A stretch of 5,458 nt of DNA from positions 1 to 5,458 of the forward strand of contig QNDJ01000146.1 of assembly GCA_003644825.1 (NCBI GenBank), in the 5' to 3' direction. Position 1 is the stretch's first letter. Every line of letters starts with the position of its first letter. Below, piece after piece: positions 1 through 5,458 of the stretch. Under the pieces are notes generated by a model. It ran no database searches. It saw only the letters and a list, made by a program, of their open reading frames with translations, and had not been told where the DNA came from. The DNA comes from Candidatus Zhuqueibacterota bacterium. Its GTDB lineage: Bacteria; SM23-31; B21-G16. Both the position numbers and the translations under genes were made by a program.

Positions 1-823
1 AATAAGTCTTTGCTTCTTTCATTAACTTTAATCCCATACGATATTTTTTCTTGTTTACATTATTACCTTCTCCTTTGATTTTTTCAGCTAAATTCCCGTA
101 TCTTTTCCTGATTCTTTTAAATTCAGCCCTAAGAAATTTTTCAGGGTCAAGCGTGAAATTAATCAATCTTAATTCATTTTTAATTCTGTTTAATATATTA
201 TAGGCAACAAAATAATTTTCATTTTCAAGTGCTCTGGATAAAAGTTCTCTTTCCTTTACTAATCTGTCATAAATTTTCTGGGCTTTTTCATTATCAGTTA
301 CTTTTGTTTTATACTGGTCGAGCAAACCATCTATACGTGGCAATGCATCCTGTAGAAACTTTTTTATTTTTTCCACTCTTTCAGCCGTAATTTCACAATT
401 TTCTCCTTCAGCAGTTTTAATAGCCCTGGTTATAGCTTTTTGAACTCCATTTAAAATAGCCATTGCTTTCCTGTAGTTTTTCACCTGTACTTCATTTTTC
501 GCTTTTTCAAGTTCCTCTTTTGCTTTCAATAAATAAGTTTCAGCCTCTTCATTACCTGCGACCTTCTCTTCTGCTAAAGCAATTAAATTCTCAATTTTTT
601 CTATTCTTTGCGTCAGAACTTTTTCAGGTTCTATTTTAAACAACAATCTTTCAAGCTCAGTTTTTACCCTTTTCAACAACCGAAAAGCACTCCTGTAATC
701 TTTTACCTCAATCCTTTCATCAATTTTCTTAAGTTGATTTTCTATTCTTTCAAGGGCTTTTTCTTCAGGAGAACCAGCTTCAACTTTACTCTTCATTTCT
801 GTGTAAATCTTTTCTATTTCTTC
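1..823 (-). repeat. Degenerate tandem repeats of about 64-75 codons inside the helical protein
   Basis: The encoded protein repeats a two-part unit: a helix starting R-I/V-E-K-I (residues 110-114 and 186-190; related R-I-E at 63-65 and F-K-R-I-R at 272-276), then a charged helix, then the core K-D-Y-R-S-A (78-83), K-N-Y-R-K-A (152-157) or N-Y-F-V-A (240-244), followed by A-x-x-x-L-x-x-V/I-K/Q. The core tyrosines at 80, 154 and 241 are 74 and 87 residues apart, so unit 3 carries about 13 extra residues near 195-207. E/D-P-E-K links follow units 1 and 3 (102-105 and 263-266). The repeats are visible in protein, not as DNA identity, so they are old. Unit boundaries are approximate. Confidence 0.6.
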
Positions 824-934
824 TCTTGCTTTAACAAGTCTATCAGGAACCTGGGCATACAACAAAATTGAAAACATAAGAACCAGTATAACTGAAATAA
901 AAAATATCCTTATACAAGATTTTTTTAATTTCAT
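1..934 (-). CDS. Secreted alpha-helical repeat protein of unknown function (3' end missing)
   Basis: Reading the minus strand from the ATG at 934-932 gives 311 codons without a stop to the window edge, so the C-terminus is missing. The start is fixed by a strong Shine-Dalgarno sequence six bases upstream and by a signal peptide directly after it: K2, K4, K5 and R9, a hydrophobic core around residues 10-26, and probable cleavage at LYA27/Q28. The mature part is very rich in Glu and Lys, has few Gly or Pro, and should be almost entirely helical. It is built from about four degenerate units near residues 38-101, 112-175, 187-260 and 272 onward. Three of these contain an N/D-Y-x-x-A core (79-83, 153-157, 240-244), followed by a leucine-rich helix. 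No catalytic motif, transmembrane segment after the signal, or recognised family was seen. It is probably periplasmic or surface exposed, perhaps a scaffold or adaptor, but that is inference. It is transcribed divergently from the DUF5916 gene at 1113. Base composition resembles its neighbours. Confidence 0.85.
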   Translation of the reverse strand, partial: MKLKKSCIRIFFISVILVLMFSILLYAQVPDRLVKAREEIEKIYTEMKSKVEAGSPEEKALERIENQLKKIDERIEVKDYRSAFRLLKRVKTELERLLFKIEPEKVLTQRIEKIENLIALAEEKVAGNEEAETYLLKAKEELEKAKNEVQVKNYRKAMAILNGVQKAITRAIKTAEGENCEITAERVEKIKKFLQDALPRIDGLLDQYKTKVTDNEKAQKIYDRLVKERELLSRALENENYFVAYNILNRIKNELRLINFTLDPEKFLRAEFKRIRKRYGNLAEKIKGEGNNVNKKKYRMGLKLMKEAKTY

Positions 935-940
935 ATTCTA

Positions 941-948
941 TTCCTCCT
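941..948 (-). promoter_or_regulatory. Ribosome binding site of the minus-strand helical protein
   Basis: On the minus strand the bases read AGGAGGAA, a near-perfect Shine-Dalgarno sequence, followed by a six-base spacer (TAGAAT) and the ATG at 934-932. It settles the start codon of a gene whose other end is not visible. Confidence 0.85.
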
Positions 949-968
949 GTAAAAGATTCAATACAACA

Positions 969-997
969 ATTATAAAACTCTTAATACTACATATTAA
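969..997 (-). promoter_or_regulatory. Candidate sigma70-like promoter for the minus-strand gene
   Basis: On the minus strand a perfect TATAAT -10 box lies at 974-969. Seventeen bases upstream, at 997-992, is TTAATA, which matches the -35 consensus TTGACA at four of six positions. Transcription would begin near 962, leaving a leader of about 28 bases that contains the ribosome binding site. The region is very AT-rich, so a TATAAT match can arise by chance; spacing and position are what support it. Confidence 0.45.
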
Positions 998-1020
998 ATA
1001 CAAATAAAATTCTTAATAGT
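976..1020. promoter_or_regulatory. Direct repeat pair, possible regulator binding site
   Basis: AACTCTTAATACT at 976-988 and AATTCTTAATAGT at 1008-1020 agree at 11 of 13 positions. Their starts are 32 bp apart, close to three helical turns, so both would face the same side of the DNA. The first copy lies in the spacer between the -10 and -35 boxes proposed for the minus-strand promoter. The low base complexity of the region makes a chance origin quite possible. Confidence 0.25.
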
Positions 1021-1034
1021 TCAAAAAAATATAT

Positions 1035-1063
1035 GTAACATTAAAATTCAATTCTCGTATAAT
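1035..1063 (+). promoter_or_regulatory. Candidate sigma70-like promoter for the first DUF5916 gene
   Basis: A perfect TATAAT lies at 1058-1063. Seventeen bases upstream, at 1035-1040, is GTAACA, which matches TTGACA at four of six positions. Transcription would start near 1070, giving a leader of about 43 bases. I did not find the Bacteroidetes-type -7 element (TAnnTTTG) in this region. A short imperfect palindrome, TTTAGAACTAAA at 1067-1078, falls at the expected start of transcription and could be an operator, but it is too small to trust alone. Confidence 0.45.
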
Positions 1064-1098
1064 CAATTTAGAACTAAAAACTATCGAGCCTAACACTG

Positions 1099-1107
1099 AA
1101 AGGGGGG
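1099..1107 (+). promoter_or_regulatory. Unusual G-rich ribosome binding site of the first DUF5916 gene
   Basis: The sequence AAAGGGGGG ends five bases before the ATG at 1113. Its AAGGGGG part can pair with the usual 16S rRNA tail over seven positions if one G-U wobble replaces the normal A-U pair of AAGGAGG. It supports the chosen start and is the most G-rich run in an otherwise AT-rich intergenic region. Confidence 0.7.
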
Positions 1108-1112
1108 CTAAA

Positions 1113-3299
1113 ATGAGAAAGGTAATTCTTACAATTATTGTAATGTTATTTTCTATTGTTTTATATCCATATTTAATATTTTCTCAGGAAGTTATCATAC
1201 CCTATAAAACAGATAATCCTCCAGTAATAGATGGAAAACTGGATGACTCTGTCTGGAGATTTGCTCCCAAAATTACAGGATTCAAAACTTACCAACCGGA
1301 CTATGGGCACATCCCTTCAGAAAAAACAGAAGCATATATCGCTTACGACAATCAGAACCTCTATTTTGCAGTTAGATGTTATGATAGTGAACCAGACAAA
1401 ATTAAAGCCTCGGTAACAAAAAGGGATAATATTTTCAATGAAGACAACGCTATTTTTATACTGGACACTTTTGGGGACAACCAATCTGCCTATGGTTTTT
1501 TCTTAAATCCACTTGGAATTCAGGGCGATGGCATAATCAATTCTATGGGAAATGGAGATATGAGTATCGATTTAGTATGGTATAGTAAGGGCACAATTGA
1601 TAAAAAGGGATACACTGTGGAAGCAAGAATACCATTTAAAAGCATCAGGTTTCCAAACAAAAAAGAGATAGAAATGGGATTTGCTTTTGCAAGAGATATA
1701 AATCGTAAGTCAGAACAGGTAAGCTATCCGGAAATAAATCCCAAAGGTGGCTCAATACTATCTCAACTGAAAAAAATGGTAATTACAGATATCAAGTATG
1801 AAAGAAGCATAGAATTTCTTCCAGCCTTTACACTGAACCAGAGCAGTTCAATTAATGAAGGCAGATTAATCTCTGATGGTAGAAACAACAACATCAGCAT
1901 GACAACAAAATTCGGTATAACATCTGGTTTAACCCTTGATGCTACATATAATCCGGATTTCAGTCAGGTAGAAGCTGATGCCGGTCAGATAGATGTTAAC
2001 CTCAGGTATGCTCTTTATTATCCCGAAAAAAGACCATTTTTTCTCGAAGGTAAAGAATACTTTGAGTTTGCAGGAAATACAGAAGATGCACCTCTGGGTT
2101 CAATAGTACATACAAGAAATATAATTGACCCTATATTAGGGCTTAAAATTACCGGTAAGATTAGCAAAAAAAATAGAATCTCTTCAATCATCGCTTCAGA
2201 CGAATCTCCTGCAAAAGAAAAAGACAGTGATGGAAATCTGTTACATCCCGGCAAAAAAGCTATGTTTTCTATTTTCAGGCATAAATACACATTAAAGGAC
2301 GATGGATATATAGGAACCATTTATACAGGAAGGGATTTTAACAATGGCTATAACAGGGTTCTGGGTTCAGATGGAAGAATCAGGATAAATCCATACAATG
2401 TTTTTGAGTATCATCTGTTAAAATCCTATACCAGAGAGAGTGATTCAAATAATATAACACCCGGACATGCACTTGGCATCCGCTACAGCTATTATTCCAG
2501 ACGATACATTTTTGACATTGGTTATCAGGATATTTCAAAAAATTTTCACACCGATACAGGATACATTACAAGAAAAGGAATTGGCAGGCTGGCAGCAATG
2601 GGAATCGTTGCTTTTTACCCAAAATCAAGCATCTTTCAGAAAATTGACCCGTTTTACTGGAGTTATCATATAAAAGATAAATTCAGTGGACTGTTTGAAA
2701 CATTTAATCTTTTCTGCTTAAGATTATGGATGCCAAGGCAAACAATGATCCGTTTTGAATATATCATAGCTAATGAAGTTTATAAAGCTCAAAAGTTCAA
2801 TACAGGTGGATATGGATTCAGGTTTAACAGTCAATTAAACAAAAAATTCTTTGTATTTTTTATGTTCAGAAATGGAAAACGAATATTCTATGATCCTGAT
2901 AACCCTTATCAGGGTAAAGGAAAAACAATATCAACAAGTTTATCTTACCAGCCCTCTGAAAAACTCAGGTCAAGCTTGAGTTTAACATATTCAGATTTTT
3001 ACAAAAACTCTAATTCCGAAAAAATATATGATTACACAATTATAAGAAGCAGAACCACTTTCCAGATGAATAAATATCTTTTTTTCAGAGGTATTTTAGA
3101 ATATAACACATACAGAAAAAAAATGACATCTGATTTTCTTCTATCATTCACATATATTCCAGGTACTGTTTTCCATATTGGTTATGGCTCAATTTTTGAA
3201 AAAATTAAATGGAACGGCAAAAGCTATACCGACAGCAATGATTTTCTTACAACTAAAAAAGGCTTATTTTTTAAAGTATCTTATCTCTGGAGAATGTAA
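1113..3299 (+). CDS. CBM9-like/DUF5916 outer-membrane beta-barrel protein
   Basis: This complete 728-residue protein starts with a signal peptide (R2, K3, hydrophobic 4-23, probable cleavage IFS24/Q25). Residues about 36-210 look like the CBM9-like beta-sandwich: PPVIDGKLDDSVW at 36-48, AYIAYDNQNLYFAVRCYD near 74-91, an LDTF...D motif at 117-122, NPLGIQGDG at 132-140 and IPFKSIRFP at 173-181. From about 231 to the end it is DUF5916, with IEFLPAF (233-239), DATYNPDFSQVEADAGQ (276-292) and PEKRPFFLEG (304-313), then many alternating, aromatic-rich strands typical of an outer-membrane barrel. It ends in KVSYLWRM: an aromatic-rich last strand, but with Met rather than the usual terminal Phe. The length is normal for the family. 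CBM9 modules of xylanases bind sugars, but this family has no established ligand or activity that I know of, and no glycosidase domain is present. It has its own promoter candidate and ribosome binding site, and a paralog follows 243 bp downstream. Family assignment is secure; function is not. Confidence 0.93.
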   Translation: MRKVILTIIVMLFSIVLYPYLIFSQEVIIPYKTDNPPVIDGKLDDSVWRFAPKITGFKTYQPDYGHIPSEKTEAYIAYDNQNLYFAVRCYDSEPDKIKASVTKRDNIFNEDNAIFILDTFGDNQSAYGFFLNPLGIQGDGIINSMGNGDMSIDLVWYSKGTIDKKGYTVEARIPFKSIRFPNKKEIEMGFAFARDINRKSEQVSYPEINPKGGSILSQLKKMVITDIKYERSIEFLPAFTLNQSSSINEGRLISDGRNNNISMTTKFGITSGLTLDATYNPDFSQVEADAGQIDVNLRYALYYPEKRPFFLEGKEYFEFAGNTEDAPLGSIVHTRNIIDPILGLKITGKISKKNRISSIIASDESPAKEKDSDGNLLHPGKKAMFSIFRHKYTLKDDGYIGTIYTGRDFNNGYNRVLGSDGRIRINPYNVFEYHLLKSYTRESDSNNITPGHALGIRYSYYSRRYIFDIGYQDISKNFHTDTGYITRKGIGRLAAMGIVAFYPKSSIFQKIDPFYWSYHIKDKFSGLFETFNLFCLRLWMPRQTMIRFEYIIANEVYKAQKFNTGGYGFRFNSQLNKKFFVFFMFRNGKRIFYDPDNPYQGKGKTISTSLSYQPSEKLRSSLSLTYSDFYKNSNSEKIYDYTIIRSRTTFQMNKYLFFRGILEYNTYRKKMTSDFLLSFTYIPGTVFHIGYGSIFEKIKWNGKSYTDSNDFLTTKKGLFFKVSYLWRM

Positions 3300-3343
3300 A
3301 AAGAAAGAATATGTTTCAGCACAATCTTTATATTATATCAATA

Positions 3344-3359
3344 TTAAGTGATAACTTAA
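3344..3359. repeat. Perfect 6-bp inverted repeat TTAAGT-gata-ACTTAA
   Basis: Two exact six-base arms flank a four-base centre, 45 bases after the stop codon of the first DUF5916 gene. On the plus strand it is followed by an A-rich stretch rather than a T-run, so it does not look like a terminator for that gene. It could be a protein binding site or simply chance in AT-rich DNA. Confidence 0.3.
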
Positions 3360-3376
3360 AAGAAAAAGAAGGTAGA

Positions 3377-3425
3377 AATTCCTGAATACACCGCTACAGG
3401 CAATTTATAACTATTTTTCGTTTTT
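3377..3425 (+). terminator. Possible weak terminator after the first DUF5916 gene
   Basis: AATTCCTG at 3377-3384 can pair with CAGGCAATT at 3397-3405, giving eight pairs with one bulged C and a 12-base loop. Two T-runs follow at 3414-3418 and 3421-3425. The large loop, the weak AT half of the stem and the nine-base gap before the first T-run all argue against a strong terminator. It is the best hairpin plus T-tract I could find between the two paralogs. Confidence 0.25.
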
Positions 3426-3491
3426 CCGGGATTAATTAAAAAATTGTTCTGTATAAATAAAATGTTGCTTAAAAATAAAAAATACATTAAA

Positions 3492-3523
3492 TTTACAAAC
3501 CAAAAATTAATACCATTTATAAT
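3492..3523 (+). promoter_or_regulatory. Possible promoter just upstream of the second DUF5916 gene
   Basis: TATAAT occurs at 3518-3523 and TTTACA, five of six matches to the -35 consensus, at 3492-3497. The 20-base spacer is longer than the preferred 17. If used, transcription would begin near 3530 and leave a leader of only about 13 bases without a Shine-Dalgarno sequence. The alternative is read-through from the first paralog. The remaining DNA of the 3300-3542 gap shows no gene that I can support. Confidence 0.25.
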
Positions 3524-3542
3524 TAAATGTATCGAACAAAAT

Positions 3543-5458
3543 ATGATAAAATTTAAATCTATATTTATTATTCTTGTTATTATACCTCTTATTGTTTCTT
3601 CCATTACTTATTCACAGGATCCTTTAATACCTTTTCGGACTGGAAAAGCACCTGTAATAGATGGTAGACTTGATGATATGGTATGGAAAAGAGCTCCTTC
3701 AGTTACGGGATTTAAAACATGGACACCGGACTATGGTATTGATATGGCAGAAAAAACAATTGTATATTTAGCCTATGACAGTGAAAATATGTATTTCGCA
3801 TTCAGATGTTTTGATAGTCATCCAGATAAAATAAAAACCTCGATAACCAGCAGAGACAATATCCGTGCAGACGATTGGGTTTGCATAAATTTAGATTCCT
3901 TTTATGACCAGCAATCTCTATATGCATTTTACATAAACCCCCTGGGAATTCAAGCTGATAGCAGATATACAGGTGGTCATGAAGACCAGAGTATTGATTT
4001 TGTCTGGTATAGCAAAGGTAGAATAGACTCTAAAGGATACACAATCGAAATTAAAATCCCTTTTAAAAGTATTAGATTTGCCAATAAAAACCCTGTGAAA
4101 ATGGGTGTGATTTTTGAGAGAAGAATAAGTCGTAGATCCGAACAGGGAACCTACCCACCATTAAGCCCTGAACAGGCAGATGCATGGCTGGTTCAAACAA
4201 AACCTATGATATTTTATAATGTTAAACAATACAAACTTTTTGAACTACTTCCAGCATTTACTACTTCCGAAAAAAGCACCCAGAATCTGGGAAAATTAAT
4301 ATCAGAAGGGAGAAAAAGAGACATAAGTTTAACAACAAAATATGGAATCACTTCGGATTTAACACTTGATGCTACATATAACCCGGACTTCAGTCAGGTT
4401 GAAGCCGATGCTGGCCAGGTTGATGTGAACCTTCGATATGACCTTTTCTTCCCGGAAAAAAGACCTTTCTTCCTCGAAGGAAGAGAAAACTTTAAAATCG
4501 CAGGTATATCTATGGGTGACCCAATACAATCAATAGTTCACACAAGAATGATTGTAAACCCATTATTAGGAATAAAACTCTCTGGAAAAATTGGAAATAA
4601 AAACACTGTTGCTTCAATTAATGCGGTTGATGAACTATACAATAACAAAAATGAAAAATATGCTTACTTCTCAATATTCCGTTTTAAGAGAGCACTAACC
4701 AAAGATAGTTATATTGGTGGAATATATACAGGCAGAGACCTGAAAAATAGTTATAACAGGGTTGCTGGAATTGATGGAAGATTGAGAATAAACAAATCAA
4801 GCATATTCAGATATCATAGTATTGTTTCCCTCAATAAAGAAAATGAAAACGCTCCAAAAGCAGGTGGTCATGCTCTCAGTCTTAAATATGTTTATAATAC
4901 AAGAAGATTTTTTATTAATCTGGGTATTATTGATATATCAAGTAAATTTCATACTGAATCAGGATATATAACAAGAACTGGAATAAGTAGAGCAACGGCG
5001 TCTTTTAGCCCAAAATTTTATCCAGAATCAAAAGTTATTAAAAGAGTTACGCCAAGTATATTTATAGCTCAAACAAAAGACAAGTTGAGTAATCTTTACG
5101 AATATTTTAATACACTATTGTTAAGATTAACAATTATAAGAAGTTCAGATATTACATTAAGTTACAGCCACTCAAGTGAGATTTTTTTGTCCAAGAAATT
5201 TAATACAAGTGGGCTAAGAATTTCAGGCAACAGTCAATTTACTAAAAAAATATTTTTCAAAATTTCCTTTAGAAATGGAAAATCTATTAGATATTCAACC
5301 AATCCATATCAGGGCAGAGGAAACAGCGCTTTTGCAGCTTTAATTTATCAGCCGTCAGACAAATTAAATGCAAATGTAAGCTTTACATATTCAGATTTTT
5401 ACAGAGAAAGTGATTCAAAAAAGATTTATGACTATAAAATAATAAGACAAAAATTCAC
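3543..5458 (+). CDS. Second CBM9-like/DUF5916 outer-membrane protein, tandem paralog (3' end missing)
   Basis: The frame is open for 638 codons from the ATG at 3543 to the window edge. Domain order matches the preceding gene: signal peptide with probable cleavage TYS24/Q25, CBM9-like sandwich about 36-210 (APVIDGRLDDMVW at 36-48, LDSF at 117-120, NPLGIQADS at 132-140), then DUF5916 from about 233 (LFELLPAF, DATYNPDFSQVEADAGQ at 276-292, PEKRPFFLEG at 304-313) and barrel strands. By hand count it matches its paralog at 57 of 100 residues over 31-130 and 49 of 60 over 261-320. It is about 10 residues shorter by the end of the window, mostly from a loop near 361-380, so a full length near 718 is expected. 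I chose 3543 because it aligns residue for residue with the paralog's start and signal peptide; an in-frame ATG at 3462 would add 27 residues before the signal. Neither start has a clear Shine-Dalgarno sequence. Ligand and role are unknown. Confidence 0.92.
   Translation, partial: MIKFKSIFIILVIIPLIVSSITYSQDPLIPFRTGKAPVIDGRLDDMVWKRAPSVTGFKTWTPDYGIDMAEKTIVYLAYDSENMYFAFRCFDSHPDKIKTSITSRDNIRADDWVCINLDSFYDQQSLYAFYINPLGIQADSRYTGGHEDQSIDFVWYSKGRIDSKGYTIEIKIPFKSIRFANKNPVKMGVIFERRISRRSEQGTYPPLSPEQADAWLVQTKPMIFYNVKQYKLFELLPAFTTSEKSTQNLGKLISEGRKRDISLTTKYGITSDLTLDATYNPDFSQVEADAGQVDVNLRYDLFFPEKRPFFLEGRENFKIAGISMGDPIQSIVHTRMIVNPLLGIKLSGKIGNKNTVASINAVDELYNNKNEKYAYFSIFRFKRALTKDSYIGGIYTGRDLKNSYNRVAGIDGRLRINKSSIFRYHSIVSLNKENENAPKAGGHALSLKYVYNTRRFFINLGIIDISSKFHTESGYITRTGISRATASFSPKFYPESKVIKRVTPSIFIAQTKDKLSNLYEYFNTLLLRLTIIRSSDITLSYSHSSEIFLSKKFNTSGLRISGNSQFTKKIFFKISFRNGKSIRYSTNPYQGRGNSAFAALIYQPSDKLNANVSFTYSDFYRESDSKKIYDYKIIRQKF

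Noticed and set aside
608-871. Plus-strand 87-codon open frame rich in Phe
   Set aside because: It is antisense to the minus-strand helical protein, whose Glu/Lys-rich codons read as Phe/Leu-rich on the other strand. It has no ribosome binding site and no domain.
2018-2320. Minus-strand 100-codon open frame
   Set aside because: It lies wholly inside the first DUF5916 gene, which has a full set of family motifs in the other strand. It is a shadow.
2467-2673. Plus-strand 68-codon open frame in a second frame
   Set aside because: It lies inside the first DUF5916 gene in another frame, with no start signal and no recognisable product.
3515-3528. Inverted repeat ATTTA-taat-TAAAT before the second paralog
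   Set aside because: The arms consist only of A and T in a very AT-rich stretch, so such a match is expected by chance.
3462-3542. In-frame N-terminal extension of the second paralog from the ATG at 3462
   Set aside because: It would add 27 charged and polar residues before the signal peptide and break the residue-for-residue match with the first paralog's start. It has no Shine-Dalgarno sequence to support it.
3356-3604. Minus-strand 82-codon open frame with hydrophobic composition
   Set aside because: It spans the AT-rich gap and the signal peptide codons of the second paralog in antisense. Its apparent membrane segments follow from AT-rich composition, and no good ribosome binding site was seen.
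1113-5458. The tandem genes as a polysaccharide utilisation locus
   Set aside because: No SusC/SusD pair, glycoside hydrolase or hybrid sensor is visible. A CBM9-like domain alone is not evidence of polysaccharide degradation.

Overview
The window is AT-rich and encodes three exported proteins: one on the minus strand cut by the left edge, and two tandem plus-strand paralogs, the second cut by the right edge. No RNA gene, insertion sequence, CRISPR array or phage gene was seen. The proteins suggest a Gram-negative (diderm) bacterium. Two are of the CBM9-like plus DUF5916 type, predicted outer-membrane beta-barrels common in Bacteroidota, Ignavibacteria and related phyla, and also found in Aminicenantes/Acidobacteriota-type genomes. 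All three signal peptides appear to be cut just before a glutamine, a habit described for Bacteroidetes (the 'Q-rule'). However, two of the genes have strong Shine-Dalgarno sequences and the promoter candidates look sigma70-like, which is not typical of Bacteroidetes. I therefore do not name a phylum.

Layout: 1-934 (minus) holds the first 311 codons of a secreted, highly charged, alpha-helical repeat protein of unknown function. This gene touches the window edge. 935-1112 is a 178-bp divergent intergenic region with a promoter candidate for each direction, a good ribosome binding site at each end, and an 11-of-13 direct repeat spaced 32 bp. 1113-3299 (plus) is a complete 728-residue CBM9-like/DUF5916 protein. 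3300-3542 is a 243-bp AT-rich gap with no convincing gene, a weak hairpin and T-tract, a small inverted repeat and a possible promoter. 3543-5458 (plus) is the first 638 codons of a paralog of the preceding gene, with about 80 residues expected beyond the right edge.

How they may work together: the two paralogs are almost gap-free relative to each other for about 330 residues, so the pair arose by tandem duplication. They probably sit in the outer membrane with an N-terminal beta-sandwich that may bind a ligand. The divergent gene makes a helical protein that would be periplasmic or surface exposed. A functional link between it and the barrels is possible from position alone but is not shown. 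No catalytic domain, transporter or regulator is visible in the window, and I found no clear evidence of a new multi-gene system.
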